From assembly GCF_000003605.2 (NCBI RefSeq), contig NW_003125371.1:1-26615 (forward strand): a stretch of DNA of 26,615 nucleotides, written 5' to 3'. This DNA comes from Saccoglossus kowalevskii. Lineage: Eukaryota > Hemichordata > Enteropneusta > Harrimaniidae. Under the pieces are notes generated by a model. The model made no database searches. It saw only the letters and a list, made by a program, of their open reading frames with translations, and had not been told where the DNA came from. A program made the translations under genes and the position numbers. Below, piece by piece: positions 1 to 11,754 of this stretch; position 1 is the stretch's first letter, and the number at the start of each line of letters is the position of its first letter.

Positions 1-299
1 TCACTTTTAGTGTATTACGTGATGTAGGCATACAGTTGCTTATAGAACTTGTTAGTGTATTACGTGATGTCGGCATACAGTTGTTTATAGAACTTTTTAG
101 TGTATTACGTGATGTCGGCATACAGTTGTTTATAGAACTTGTTAGTGTATTACGTGATGTCGGCATACAGTTGTTTATAGAACTTTTTAGTGTATTACGT
201 GATGTCGGCATACAGTTGTTTATAGAACTTTTTAGTGTATTACGTGATGTCGGCATACAGTTGTTTATAGAACTTTTTAGTGTATTACGTGATGTCGGC

Positions 300-775
300 A
301 TACAGTTGTTTACAGAAATATTTTAGTGTATTACGTGATGTTGGCATACAGTTGTTTACAGAACTTTTAGTGTATTACGTGATGTCGGCATACAGTTGTT
401 TATAGAACTTTTTAGTGTATTACGTGATGTCGGCATACAGTTGTTTATAGAACTTTTTAGTGTATTACGTGATGTAGGCATACAGTTGTTTATAGCACTT
501 TTTAGTGTATTACGTGATGTCGGCAGACAGTTGTTTATAGAACTTTTTAGTGTATTACGTGATGTCGGCAGACAGTTGTTTATAGAACTTTTTAGTGTAT
601 TACATGATGTCGGCATACAGTTGTTTACAGAATTCTTTTAGTGTATTACGTGATGTCGGCATACAGTTGTTTATAGAACTTTTTAGTGTATTACGTGATG
701 TCGGCATACAGTTGTTTATAGAACTTTTTAGTGTATTACGTGATGTCGGCATACAGTTGTTTATAGAACTTTTTA
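300..775 (+). repeat. Higher-order block, copy 1 (partner 2419-2894)
   Basis: This stretch matches 2419-2894 at a constant offset of 2119 bp. The ordered series of variants is a 46-bp CAGAAATATTTTAG monomer, a GTTGGCAT monomer of 44 bp, two near-consensus monomers, GTAGGCAT with TATAGCAC, two GCAGACAG monomers, an ACATGATG monomer, and an ACAGAATTC junction. That junction creates an EcoRI-type GAATTC near 630 and again near 2750. Elsewhere the equivalent junction usually reads ACAGAACTC, so the shared substitution marks these two blocks as recent copies. Confidence 0.85.
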
Positions 776-872
776 GTGTATTACGTGATGTAGGCATACA
801 GTTGTTTATAGAACTTTTTAGTGTATTACGTGATGTCGGCATACAGTTGTTTATAGAACTTTTTAGTGTATT

Positions 873-1590
873 ACATGATGTCGGCATACAGTTGTTTACA
901 GAACTCTTTTAGTGTATTACGTGATGTCGGCATACAGTTGTTTATAGAACGTTTTAGTGTATTACGTGATGTCGGCATACATTTGTTTATAGAACTTTTT
1001 AGTGTATTACGTGATGTCGGCATACAGTTGTTTATAGAACTTTTTAGTGTATTACGTGATGTCGGCATACAGTTGTTTATAGAACTTTTTAGTGTATTAC
1101 GTGATGTCGGCATACAGTTGTTTATAGAACTTTTTAGTGTATTACGTGATGTCGGCATACAGTTGTTTATAGAACTTGTTAGTGTATTACGTGATGTCGG
1201 CATACAGTTGTTTATAGAACTTTTTAGTGTATTACGTGATGTCGGCATACAGTTGTTTATAGAACTTTTTAGTGTATTACGTGATTTAGGCATACAGTTG
1301 TTTATAGAACTTTTTAGTGTATTACGTGATGTCGGCATACAGTTGTTTATAGAACTTTTTAGTGTATTACATGATGTCGGCATACAGTTGTTTACAGAAC
1401 TCTTTTAGTGTATTACGTGATGTCGGCATACAGTTGTTTATAGAACGTTTTAGTGTATTACGTGATGTCGGCATACATTTGTTTATAGAACTTTTTAGTG
1501 TATTACGTGATGTCGGCATACAGTTGTTTATAGAACTTTTTAGTGTATTACGTGATGTCGGCATACAGTTGTTTATAGAACTTTTTAGTG
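873..1590 (+). repeat. 496-bp (11-monomer) tandem duplication, partial second unit
   Basis: An 11-monomer unit runs from ACATGATG at 873 to the next ACATGATG at 1369 (496 bp: ten 45-bp monomers and one 46-bp monomer). Its opening monomers are repeated in 1369-1590: ACATGATG, the 46-bp ACAGAACTC junction, an AACGTTTTAG junction, and a CATACATTTG variant. A GATTTAGGC variant near 1283 sits inside the first unit. The whole stretch is copied at about 8620-9344 with offset 7754. Confidence 0.8.
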
Positions 1591-1790
1591 AATTACGTGA
1601 TGTCGGCATACAGTTGTTTATAGATCTTTTTAGTGTATTACGTGATGTCGGCATACAGTTGTTTATAGAACTTTTTAGTGTATTACGTGATGTCGGCATA
1701 CAGTTGTTTATAGAACTTTTTAGTGTATTACGTGATGTCGGCATACAGTTGTTTACATAACTTTTAGTGTATTACGTGATGTAGTCATAC
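1362..1790 (+). repeat. AGTGAATTAC / TAGATC / GTAGTCATAC block, copy 1
   Basis: This segment matches 24087-24514 at offset 22725, dropping to 22724 after a 1-bp deletion in the later copy. Diagnostic variants in order are CATACATTTG, AGTGAATTAC, TAGATC (1621 and 24346), a 44-bp CATAAC monomer, and GTAGTCATAC. A third, more divergent copy of the AGTGAATTAC to GTAGTCATAC series lies near 16730-16935. Copies of one series in three distant places show that higher-order blocks have been dispersed within the array. Confidence 0.8.
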
Positions 1791-1879
1791 AGTTGTTTAT
1801 AGAACTTTTTAGTGTATTACGTGATGTAGGCATACAGTTGTTTATAAAACTTTTTAGTGTATTACGTGATGTCGGCATA

Positions 1880-2280
1880 CAGTTGTTTACAGAACTGTTT
1901 TAGTGTATTACGTGATGTAGGCATACAGCTGTTTACAGAAATATTTTAGTGTATTACGTGATGTTGGCATACAGTTGTTTATAGCACTTTTTAGTGCATT
2001 ACGTGATGTCGGCATACAGTTGTTTATAGAAATTTTTAGTGTATTACGTGATGTCGGCAAACAGTTGTTTATAGAACTTTTTAGTGTATTACGTGATGTA
2101 GGCATACAGTTGTTTATAGCACTTTTTAGTGTATTACGTGATGTCGGCAGACAGTTGTTTATAGAACTTTTTAGTGTATTACGTGATGTCGGCATTCAGT
2201 TGTTTATAGAACGTTTTAGTGTATTACGTGATTTTGGCATACAGTTGTTTATAGAACTTTTTAGTGTATTACGTGATGTC
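1880..2280 (+). repeat. CAGCTG-initiated block, copy 1
   Basis: The block starts at CAGCTG (1926) followed by the 46-bp CAGAAATATTTTAG junction. Next come GTTGGCAT with TATAGCAC, AGTGCATTAC, a GAAATTTTTAG junction, GCAAACAG, GTAGGCAT with TATAGCAC, GCAGACAG, GCATTCAG with AACGTTTTAG, and GATTTTGGC. The same series starts at 3910, 6481, 11123 and 23026 (the last truncated). Variant forms start at 5759, 9635 and 26543. Spacing between CAGCTG starts is irregular (1984, 1849, 722, 3154, 1488, 11903 and 3517 bp). Confidence 0.8.
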
Positions 2281-2418
2281 GGCATACAGTTGTTTATGGA
2301 ACTTTTTAGTGTATTACGTGATGTAGGCATGCAGTTGTTTACAGAACTTTTTAGTGTATTACGTGATGTCGGCATACAGTTGTTTATGGAACTTTTTAGT
2401 GTATTACGTGATGTCGGC

Positions 2419-2894
2419 ATACAGTTGTTTACAGAAATATTTTAGTGTATTACGTGATGTTGGCATACAGTTGTTTACAGAACTTTTAGTGTATTACGTG
2501 ATGTCGGCATACAGTTGTTTATAGAACTTTTTAGTGTATTACGTGATGTCGGCATACAGTTGTTTATAGAACTTTTTAGTGTATTACGTGATGTAGGCAT
2601 ACAGTTGTTTATAGCACTTTTTAGTGTATTACGTGATGTCGGCAGACAGTTGTTTATAGAACTTTTTAGTGTATTACGTGATGTCGGCAGACAGTTGTTT
2701 ATAGAACTTTTTAGTGTATTACATGATGTCGGCATACAGTTGTTTACAGAATTCTTTTAGTGTATTACGTGATGTCGGCATACAGTTGTTTATAGAACTT
2801 TTTAGTGTATTACGTGATGTCGGCATACAGTTGTTTATAGAACTTTTTAGTGTATTACGTGATGTCGGCATACAGTTGTTTATAGAACTTTTTA
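2419..2894 (+). repeat. Higher-order block, copy 2 (partner 300-775)
   Basis: This is the second copy of the block at 300-775, offset 2119 bp, with the same variant order and the same rare ACAGAATTC junction. A related series without the GAATTC change lies at about 19560-19885. The match ends where this copy runs into a 44-bp CATAAC monomer near 2928, while copy 1 continues with further 45-bp monomers. Confidence 0.85.
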
Positions 2895-2909
2895 GTGTAT
2901 TACGTGATG

Positions 2910-3575
2910 TCGGCATACAGTTGTTTACATAACTTTTAGTGTATTACGTGATGTAGGCATACAGTTGTTTATAGCACTTTTTAGTGTATTACGTGATGTC
3001 GGCAGACAGTTGTTTATAGAACTTTTTAGTGTATTACGTGATGTCGGCATACAGTTGTTTACAGATATCTTTTAGTGTATTACGTGATGTCGGCATACAG
3101 TTGTTTATATAACTTTTTAGTGTATTACGTGATGTAGGCATACAGTTGTTTATAGCACTTTTTAGTGTATTACGTGATGTCGGCATACAGTTGGTTATAG
3201 AACTTGTTAGTGTATTACGTGATGTCGGCATACAGTTGTTTATAGAACTTGTTAGTGTATTACGTGATGTCGGCATACAGTTGTTTATAGAACTTTTTAG
3301 TGTATTACGTGATGTCGGCATACAGTTGTTTACAGAAATATTTTAGTGTATTACGTGATGTTGGCATACAGTTGTTTACAGAACTTTTTAGTGTATTACG
3401 TGATGTCGGCATACAGTTGTTTATAGAACTTTTTAGTGTATTACGTGATGTCGGCATACAGTTGTTTACAGAAATATTTTAGTGTATTACGTGATGTTGG
3501 CATACAGTTGTTTACAGAACTTTTTAGTGTATTACGTGATGTCGGCATACAGTTGTTTACAGAACTTTTTAGTGT
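2910..3575 (+). repeat. Higher-order block, copy 1 (partner 4488-5153)
   Basis: This block matches 4488-5153 at offset 1578 bp. It contains the 44-bp CATAAC monomer (2928), GTAGGCAT with TATAGCAC, GCAGACAG, the 46-bp CAGATATCTTTTAG monomer (3062), a TATATAAC junction, two TTGTTAG junctions, and two successive 46-bp CAGAAATATTTTAG monomers. A TTGGTTATAG change near 3193 is private to this copy. The match ends where this copy has GCAGACAG and the other has ATTAAGTGATGTTGGC. Confidence 0.85.
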
Positions 3576-3664
3576 ATTACGTGATGTCGGCAGACAGTTG
3601 TTTATAGAACTTTTTAGTGTATTACGTGATGTCGGCAGACAGTTGTTTATAGAACTTTTTAGTG

Positions 3665-4745
3665 TATTACGTGATGTCGGCATACAGTTGTTTATAGAAC
3701 TTTTTAGTGTATTACGTGATGTCGGCATACAGTTGTTTATAGAACTTTTTAGTGTATTACGTGATGTCGGCATACAGTTGTTTATAGAACTTTTTAGTGT
3801 ATTACGTGATGTAGGCATACAGTTGTTTATGGAACTTTTTAGTGTATTACGTGATGTCGGCATACAGTTGTTTACAGAACTGTTTATTGTATTACGTGAT
3901 GTCGGCATACAGCTGTTTACAGAAATATTTTAGTGTATTACGTGATGTTGGCATACAGTTGTTTATAGCACTTTTTAGTGCATTACGTGATGTCGGCATA
4001 CAGTTGTTTATAGAAATTTTTAGTGTATTACGTGATGTCGGCAAACAGTTGTTTATAGAACTTTTTAGTGTATTACGTGATGTAGGCATACAGTTGTTTA
4101 TAGCACTTTTTAGTGTATTACGTGATGTCGGCAGACAGTTGTTTATAGAACTTTTTAGTGTATTACGTGATGTCGGCATTCAGTTGTTTATAGAACGTTT
4201 TAGTGTATTACGTGATTTTGGCATACAGTTGTTTATAGAACTTTTTAGTGTATTACGTGATGTCGGCATACAGTTGTTTATAGAAATTTTTAGTGTATTA
4301 CGTGATGTCGGCATACAGTTGTTTATAGAACTTTTTAGTGTATTACGTGATATCGGCATACAGTAGTTTATAGAACTTTTTAGTGTATTACGTGATGTCG
4401 GCATACAGTTGTTTATAGAACTTTTTAGTGTATTACGTGATGTCGGCATACAGTTGTTTATAGAACTTTTTAGTGTATGACGTGATGTCGGCATACAGTT
4501 GTTTACATAACTTTTAGTGTATTACGTGATGTAGGCATACAGTTGTTTATAGCACTTTTTAGTGTATTACGTGATGTCGGCAGACAGTTGTTTATAGAAC
4601 TTTTTAGTGTATTACGTGATGTCGGCATACAGTTGTTTACAGATATCTTTTAGTGTATTACGTGATGTCGGCATACAGTTGTTTATATAACTTTTTAGTG
4701 TATTACGTGATGTAGGCATACAGTTGTTTATAGCACTTTTTAGTG
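3665..4745 (+). repeat. 1.1-kb higher-order block, copy 1 (partner 6236-7316)
   Basis: About 24 monomers match 6236-7316 at offset 2571 bp. Variants in order include TATGGAAC, CTGTTTATTG, CAGCTG (3910), the 46-bp AAATATTTTAG junction, AGTGCATTAC, GCAAACAG, GCATTCAG, GATTTTGGC, GATATCGGC with CAGTAGTTTA, CATAAC (44 bp) and CAGATATC (46 bp). Differences from the partner include ACGTGATGTTGG against ACGTAATGTTGG, an extra GAAATTTTTAG junction near 4285, and GTATGACGTG near 4477. This is the longest clear duplication in the first half. Confidence 0.85.
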
Positions 4746-5153
4746 TATTACGTGATGTCGGCATACAGTTGTTTATAGAACTTGTTAGTGTATTACGTGA
4801 TGTCGGCATACAGTTGTTTATAGAACTTGTTAGTGTATTACGTGATGTCGGCATACAGTTGTTTATAGAACTTTTTAGTGTATTACGTGATGTCGGCATA
4901 CAGTTGTTTACAGAAATATTTTAGTGTATTACGTGATGTTGGCATACAGTTGTTTACAGAACTTTTTAGTGTATTACGTGATGTCGGCATACAGTTGTTT
5001 ATAGAACTTTTTAGTGTATTACGTGATGTCGGCATACAGTTGTTTACAGAAATATTTTAGTGTATTACGTGATGTTGGCATACAGTTGTTTACAGAACTT
5101 TTTAGTGTATTACGTGATGTCGGCATACAGTTGTTTACAGAACTTTTTAGTGT
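4488..5153 (+). repeat. Higher-order block, copy 2 (partner 2910-3575)
   Basis: This is the second copy, at offset 1578. Its later part, from about 4770 on through the ATTAAGTGATGTTGGC variant to about 5270, is also repeated at about 23482-23982 with offset 18712. The region therefore shares one edge with an upstream neighbour and the other with a distant copy, a mosaic junction consistent with unequal exchange. Confidence 0.8.
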
Positions 5154-5639
5154 ATTAAGTGATGTTGGCATACAGTTGTTTATAGAACTTGTTAGTGTAT
5201 TACGTGATGTCGGCATACAGTTGTTTATAGAACTTTTTAGTGTATTACGTGATGTCGGCATACAGTTGTTTATATAACTTGTTAGTGTATTACGTGATGT
5301 AGGCATACAGTTGTTTATAGCACTTTTTAGTGTATTACGTGATGTCGGCAGACAGTTGTTTATAGAACTTTTTAGTGTATTACGTGATGTCGGCAGACAG
5401 TTGTTTATAGAACTTTTTAGTGTATTACATGATGTCGGCATACAGTTGTTTACAGAACTCTTTTAGTGTATTACGTGATGTCGGCATACAGTTGTTTATA
5501 GAACGTTTTAGTGTATTACGTGATGTCGGCATACAGTTGTTTATAGAACTTTTTAGTGTATTACGTGATGTCGGCATACAGTTGTTTATAGAACTTTTTA
5601 GTGTATTACGTGATGTAGGCATACAGTTGTTTATGGAAC

Positions 5640-6058
5640 TTTTTAGTGTATTACGTGATGTCGGCATACAGTTGTATACAGAACTGTTTAGTGTATTACG
5701 TGATGTCGGCATACAGTTGTTTACAGAACTGTTTAGTGTATTACGTGATGTCGGCATACAGCTGTTTACAGAAATATTTTAGTGTATTACGTGATATTGG
5801 CATACAGTTGTTTATAGCACTTTTTAGTGTATTACGTGATGTCGGCATACAGTTGTTTATAGAACTTTTTAGTGTAATACGTGATGTCGGCATACAGTTG
5901 TTTATAGAACTTTTTAGTGTATTACGTGATGTAGGCATACAGTTGTTTATAGCACTTTTTAGTGTATTACGTGATGTCGGCAGACAGTTGTTTATAGAAC
6001 TTTTTAGTGTATTACGTGATGTCGGCATTCAGTTGTTTATAGAACGTTTTAGTGTATT
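5640..6058 (+). repeat. Variant CAGCTG block (partner 9516-9934)
   Basis: This block matches 9516-9934 at offset 3876 bp. It starts with two CAGAACTGTTTAG junctions, then CAGCTG (5759) with the 46-bp AAATATTTTAG junction, TATAGCAC, two ordinary monomers, GTAGGCAT with TATAGCAC, GCAGACAG, and GCATTCAG with AACGTTTTAG. It lacks the AGTGCATTAC and GCAAACAG variants of the other CAGCTG blocks, so it is a separate sublineage. The copies diverge at GATTTTGGC (here) against GCAGACAG (partner). Confidence 0.8.
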
Positions 6059-6235
6059 ACGTGATTTTGGCATACAGTTGTTTATAGAACTTTTTAGTGT
6101 ATTACGTGATGTCGGCATACAGTTGTTTATAGAACTTTTTAGTGTATTACGTGATGTCGGCATACAGTTGTTTATAGAACTTTTTAGTGTATTACGTGAT
6201 ATCGGCATACAGTTGTTTATAGAACTTTTTAAGTG

Positions 6236-7316
6236 TATTACGTGATGTCGGCATACAGTTGTTTATAGAACTTTTTAGTGTATTACGTGATGTCGGCATA
6301 CAGTTGTTTATAGAACTTTTTAGTGTATTACGTGATGTCGGCATACAGTTGTTTATAGAACTTTTTAGTGTATTACGTGATGTAGGCATACAGTTGTTTA
6401 TGGAACTTTTTAGTGTATTACGTGATGTCGGCATACAGTTGTTTACAGAACTGTTTATTGTATTACGTGATGTCGGCATACAGCTGTTTACAGAAATATT
6501 TTAGTGTATTACGTAATGTTGGCATACAGTTGTTTATAGCACTTTTTAGTGCATTACGTGATGTCGGCATACAGTTGTTTATAGAAATTTTTAGTGTATT
6601 ACGTGATGTCGGCAAACAGTTGTTTATAGAACTTTTTAGTGTATTACGTGATGTAGGCATACAGTTGTTTATAGCACTTTTTAGTGTATTACGTGATGTC
6701 GGCAGACAGTTGTTTATAGAACTTTTTAGTGTATTACGTGATGTCGGCATTCAGTTGTTTATAGAACGTTTTAGTGTATTACGTGATTTTGGCATACAGT
6801 TGTTTATAGAACTTTTTAGTGTATTACGTGATGTCGGCATACAGTTGTTTATAGAACTTTTTAGTGTATTACGTGATGTCGGCATACAGTTGTTTATAGA
6901 ACTTTTTAGTGTATTACGTGATATCGGCATACAGTAGTTTATAGAACTTTTTAGTGTATTACGTGATGTCGGCATACAGTTGTTTATAGAACTTTTTAGT
7001 GTATTACGTGATGTCGGCATACAGTTGTTTATAGAACTTTTTAGTGTATTACGTGATGTCGGCATACAGTTGTTTACATAACTTTTAGTGTATTACGTGA
7101 TGTAGGCATACAGTTGTTTATAGCACTTTTTAGTGTATTACGTGATGTCGGCAGACAGTTGTTTATAGAACTTTTTAGTGTATTACGTGATGTCGGCATA
7201 CAGTTGTTTACAGATATCTTTTAGTGTATTACGTGATGTCGGCATACAGTTGTTTATATAACTTTTTAGTGTATTACGTGATGTAGGCATACAGTTGTTT
7301 ATAGCACTTTTTAGTG
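6236..7316 (+). repeat. 1.1-kb higher-order block, copy 2
   Basis: This block matches 3665-4745 (offset 2571), and its first 770 bp also match 10882-11652 (offset 4642). Copies 2 and 3 share the ACGTAATGTTGG change (6511 and 11153), which copy 1 lacks, so they are closer to each other. A 1-bp insertion (TTTTTAAGTG) just upstream, near 6230, fixes the left limit of the clean alignment. Confidence 0.85.
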
Positions 7317-7460
7317 TATTACGTGATGTCGGCAGACAGTTGTTTATAGAACTTTTTAGTGTATTACGTGATGTCGGCAGACAGTTGTTTATAGAACTTT
7401 TTAGTGTATTACATGATGTCGGCATACAGTTGTTTACAGAACTCTTTTAGTGTATTATGT
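7070..7460 (+). repeat. CATAAC / CAGATATC block (partner 21082-21472)
   Basis: This block matches 21082-21472 at offset 14012. The order is the 44-bp CATAAC monomer (7077 and 21089), GTAGGCAT with TATAGCAC, GCAGACAG, the 46-bp CAGATATC monomer, TATATAAC, GTAGGCAT with TATAGCAC, two GCAGACAG monomers, ACATGATG, and the ACAGAACTC junction. The CAGATATC monomer occurs only four times in the window (about 3062, 4640, 7211 and 21223), each time after the same 44-bp CATAAC monomer. Confidence 0.8.
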
Positions 7461-7839
7461 GATGTCGGCATACAGTTGTTTATAGAACTGTTGAGTGTAT
7501 TACGTGATGTCGGCATACAGTTGTTTACAGAAATATTTTAGTGTATTACGTGATGTTGGCATACAGTTGTTTACAGAACTTTTAGTGTATTACGTGATGT
7601 CGGCATACAGTTGTTTATAGAACTTTTTAGTGTATTACGTGATGTCGGCATACAGTTGTTTATAGCACTTTTTAGTGTATTACGTGATGTCGGCATACAG
7701 TTGTTTATAGCACTTTTTAGTGTATTACGTGATGTCGGCAGACAGTTGTTTATAGCACTTTTTAGTGTATTACGTGATGTTGGCATACAGTTGTTTATAG
7801 AACTTTTTAGTGTATTACGTGATGTCGGCATACAGTTGT

Positions 7840-8505
7840 TTATAGAACTTTTTAGTGTATTACGTGATGTCGGCATACAGTTGTTTATAGAACTTTTTAG
7901 TGTATTACGTGATGTCGGCATACAGTTGTTTATAGAACTTGTTAGTGTATTACGTGATGTCGGCATACAGTTGTTTATAGAACTTTTTAGTGTATTACGT
8001 GATGTCGGCATACAGTTGTTTACAGAAATATTTTAGTGTATTACGTGATGTTGGCATACAGTTGTTTACAGAACTTTTAGTGTATTACGTGATGTCGGCA
8101 TACAGTTGTTTATAGAACTTTTTAGTGTATTACGTGATGTCGGCATACAGTTGTTTATATAACTTTTTAGTGTATTACGTGATGTAGGCATACAGTTGTT
8201 TATAGCACTTTTTAGTGTATTACGTGATGTCGGCAGACAGTTGTTTATAGAACTTTTTAGTGTATTACGTGATGTCGGCAGACAGTTGTTTATAGAACTT
8301 TTTAGTGTATTACGTGATGTCGGCATACAGTTGTTTATAGAACTTTTTAGTGTATTACGTGATGTCGGCATACAGTTGTTTATAGAACTTTTTAGTGTAT
8401 TACGTGATGTCGGCATACAGTTGTTTATAGAAGTTTTTAGTGTATTACGTGATGTAGGCATACAGTTGTTTATGGAACTTTTTAGTGTATTACGTGATGT
8501 CGGCA
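7840..8505 (+). repeat. Higher-order block, copy 1 (partner 10410-11075)
   Basis: This block matches 10410-11075 at offset 2570 bp. It contains a TTGTTAG junction, the 46-bp AAATATTTTAG monomer paired with a 44-bp GTTGGCAT monomer, TATATAAC, GTAGGCAT with TATAGCAC, two GCAGACAG monomers, three near-consensus monomers, and GTAGGCAT with TATGGAAC. The private GAAGTTTTTAG near 8431 is absent from the partner. The match ends where the partner continues into CTGTTTATTG and the CAGCTG block. Confidence 0.82.
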
Positions 8506-8619
8506 TACAGTTGTTTATAGAACTTTTTAGTGCATTACGTGATGTCGGCAGACAGTTGTTTATAGAACTTTTTAGTGTATTACGTGATGTCGGCAGACAG
8601 TTGTTTATAGAACTTTTTA

Positions 8620-9344
8620 GTGTATTACATGATGTCGGCATACAGTTGTTTACAGAACTCTTTTAGTGTATTACGTGATGTCGGCATACAGTTGTTTATA
8701 GAACGTTATAGTGTATTACGTGATGTCGGCATACATTTGTTTATAGAACTTTTTAGTGTATTACGTGATGTCGGCATACAGTTGTTTATAGAACTTTTTA
8801 GTGTATTACGTGATGTCGGCATACAGTTGTTTATAGAACTTTTTAGTGTATTACGTGATGTCGGCATACAGTTGTTTATAGAACTTTTTAGTGTATTACG
8901 TGATGTCGGCATACAGTTGTTTATAGAACTTGTTAGTGTATTACGTGATGTCGGCATACAGTTGTTTATAGAACTTTTTAGTGTATTACGTGATGTCGGC
9001 ATACAGTTGTTTATAGAACTTTTTAGTGTATTACGTGATTTAGGCATACAGTTGTTTATAGAACTTTTTAGTGTATTACGTGATGTCGGCATACAGTTGT
9101 TTATAGAACTTTTTAGTGTATTACATGATGTCGGCATACAGTTGTTTACAGAACTCTTTTAGTGTATTACGTGATGTCGGCATACAGTTGTTTATAGAAC
9201 GTTTTAGTGTATTACGTGATGTCGGCATACATTTGTTTATAGAACTTTTTAGTGTATTACGTGATGTCGGCATACAGTTGTTTATAGAACTTTTTAGTGT
9301 ATTACGTGATGTCGGCATACAGTTGTTTATAGAACTTTTTAGTG
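8620..9344 (+). repeat. Copy of the 866-1590 block, offset 7754 bp
   Basis: This block repeats 866-1590 in order, including the rare GATTTAGGC variant (about 1283 and 9037), the CATACATTTG variants, and the ACATGATG pair 496 bp apart (8627 and 9123). One visible difference is AACGTTATAG near 8703 where copy 1 has AACGTTTTAG. The match ends where the first copy continues with AGTGAATTAC and TAGATC variants, while this one continues with consensus monomers. Confidence 0.85.
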
Positions 9345-9515
9345 TATTACGTGATGTCGGCATACAGTTGTTTATAGAACTTTTTAGTGTATTACGTGAT
9401 GTCGGCATACAGTTGTTTATAGAACTTTTTAGTGTATTACGTGATGTCGGCATACAGTTGTTTATAGAACTTTTTAGTGTATTACGTGATGTCGGCATAC
9501 AGTTGTTTATAGAAC

Positions 9516-9934
9516 TTTTTAGTGTATTACGTGATGTCGGCATACAGTTGTTTACAGAACTGTTTAGTGTATTACGTGATGTCGGCATACAGTTGTTTAC
9601 AGAACTGTTTAGTGTATTACGTGATGTCGGCATACAGCTGTTTACAGAAATATTTTAGTGTATTACGTGATGTTAGCATACAGTTGTTTATAGCACTTTT
9701 TAGTGTATTACGTGATGTCGGCATACAGTTGTTTATAGAACTTTTTAGTGTATTACGTGATGTCGGCATACAGTTGTTTATAGAACTTTTTAGTGTATTA
9801 CGTGATGTAGGCATACAGTTGTTTATAGCACTTTTTAGTGTATTACGTGATGTCGGCAGACAGTTGTTTATAGAACTTTTTAGTGTATTACGTGATGTCG
9901 GCATTCAGTTGTTTATAGAACGTTTTAGTGTATT
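9516..9934 (+). repeat. Variant CAGCTG block, copy 2
   Basis: This is the second copy of 5640-6058. It has a distinguishing GATGTTAGCAT monomer (9671). That variant recurs at 26579, 16908 bp downstream, together with the double CAGAACTGTTTAG and the CAGCTG, so the end of the window (from about 26450) is the start of a third copy. Confidence 0.8.
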
Positions 9935-10409
9935 ACGTGATGTCGGCAGACAGTTGTTTATAGAACTTTTTAGTGTATTACGTGATGTCGGCAGACAGTT
10001 GTTTATAGAACTTTTTAGTGTATTACGTGATGTCGGCAGACAGTTGTTTATAGAACTTTTTAGTGTATTACATGATGTCGGCATACAGTTGTTTACAGAA
10101 CTCTTTTAGTGTATTACGTGATGTCGGCATACAGTTGTTTATAGAACGTTTTAGTGTATTACGTGATGTCGGCACACAGTTGTTTATAGAACTTTTTAGT
10201 GTATTACGTGATGTCGGCATACAGTTGTTTATAGAACTTTTTAGTGTATTACGTGATGTCGGCATACAGTTGTTTATAGAACTTTTTAGTGTATTACGTG
10301 ATGTCGGCATACAGTTGTTTATAGAACTTTTTAGTGTATTACGTGATGTCGGCATACAGTTGTTTACAGAACTCTTTTAGTGTATTACGTGATGTCGGCA
10401 TACAGTTGT

Positions 10410-10881
10410 TTATAGAACTTTTTAGTGTATTACGTGATGTCGGCATACAGTTGTTTATAGAACTTTTTAGTGTATTACGTGATGTCGGCATACAGTTGTT
10501 TATAGAACTTGTTAGTGTATTACGTGATGTCGGCATACAGTTGTTTATAGAACTTTTTAGTGTATTACGTGATGTCGGCATACAGTTGTTTACAGAAATA
10601 TTTTAGTGTATTACGTGATGTTGGCATACAGTTGTTTACAGAACTTTTAGTGTATTACGTGATGTCGGCATACAGTTGTTTATAGAACTTTTTAGTGTAT
10701 TACGTGATGTCGGCATACAGTTGTTTATATAACTTTTTAGTGTATTACGTGATGTAGGCATACAGTTGTTTATAGCACTTTTTAGTGTATTACGTGATGT
10801 CGGCAGACAGTTGTTTATAGAACTTTTTAGTGTATTACGTGATGTCGGCAGACAGTTGTTTATAGAACTTTTTAGTGTATT
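10410..10881 (+). repeat. Higher-order block, copy 2 (first part; partner 7840)
   Basis: Offset 2570 from 7840. The similarity continues to about 11075, overlapping the next block, whose alignment to 6240 begins here. The two block relationships therefore meet in this region: left flank like 7.8-8.5 kb, right flank like 6.2-7.0 kb. This is a clear recombinant junction between higher-order units. Confidence 0.78.
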
Positions 10882-11652
10882 ACGTGATGTCGGCATACAG
10901 TTGTTTATAGAACTTTTTAGTGTATTACGTGATGTCGGCATACAGTTGTTTATAGAACTTTTTAGTGTATTACGTGATGTCGGCATACAGTTGTTTATAG
11001 AACTTTTTAGTGTATTACGTGATGTAGGCATACAGTTGTTTATGGAACTTTTTAGTGTATTACGTGATGTCGGCATACAGTTGTTTACAGAACTGTTTAT
11101 TGTATTACGTGATGTCGGCATACAGCTGTTTACAGAAATATTTTAGTGTATTACGTAATGTTGGCATACAGTTGTTTATAGCACTTTTTAGTGCATTACG
11201 TGATGTCGGCATACAGTTGTTTATAGAAATTTTTAGTGTATTACGTGATGTCGGCAAACAGTTGTTTATAGAACTTTTTAGTGTATTACGTGATGTAGGC
11301 ATACAGTTGTTTATAGCACTTTTTAGTGTATTACGTGATGTCGGCAGACAGTTGTTTATAGAACTTTTTAGTGTATTACGTGATGTCGGCATTCAGTTGT
11401 TTATAGAACGTTTTAGTGTATTACGTGATTTTGGCATACAGTTGTTTATAGAACTTTTTAGTGTATTACGTGATGTCGGCATACAGTTGTTTATAGAACT
11501 TTTTAGTGTATTACGTGATGTCGGCATACAGTTGTTTATAGAACTTTTTAGTGTATTACGTGATATCGGCATACAGTAGTTTATAGAACTTTTTAGTGTA
11601 TTACGTGATGTCGGCATACAGTTGTTTATAGAACTTTTTAGTGTATTACGTG
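10882..11652 (+). repeat. CAGCTG-block long copy 3 (partners 6236 and 3665)
   Basis: This is the third long copy of the TATGGAAC, CTGTTTATTG, CAGCTG, GCAAACAG, GCATTCAG, GATTTTGGC, GATATCGGC series, at offset 4642 from the copy at 6240. It carries ACGTAATGTTGG like that copy. The match ends near 11652, where this copy has GCAGACAG followed by a 44-bp monomer and the partner has GCATACAG. Confidence 0.82.
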
Positions 11653-11754
11653 ATGTCGGCAGACAGTTGTTTACAGAACTTTTAGTGTATTACGTGATGT
11701 CGGCATACAGTTGTTTATAGAACTTTTTAGTGTATTACGTGATGTCGGCATACA

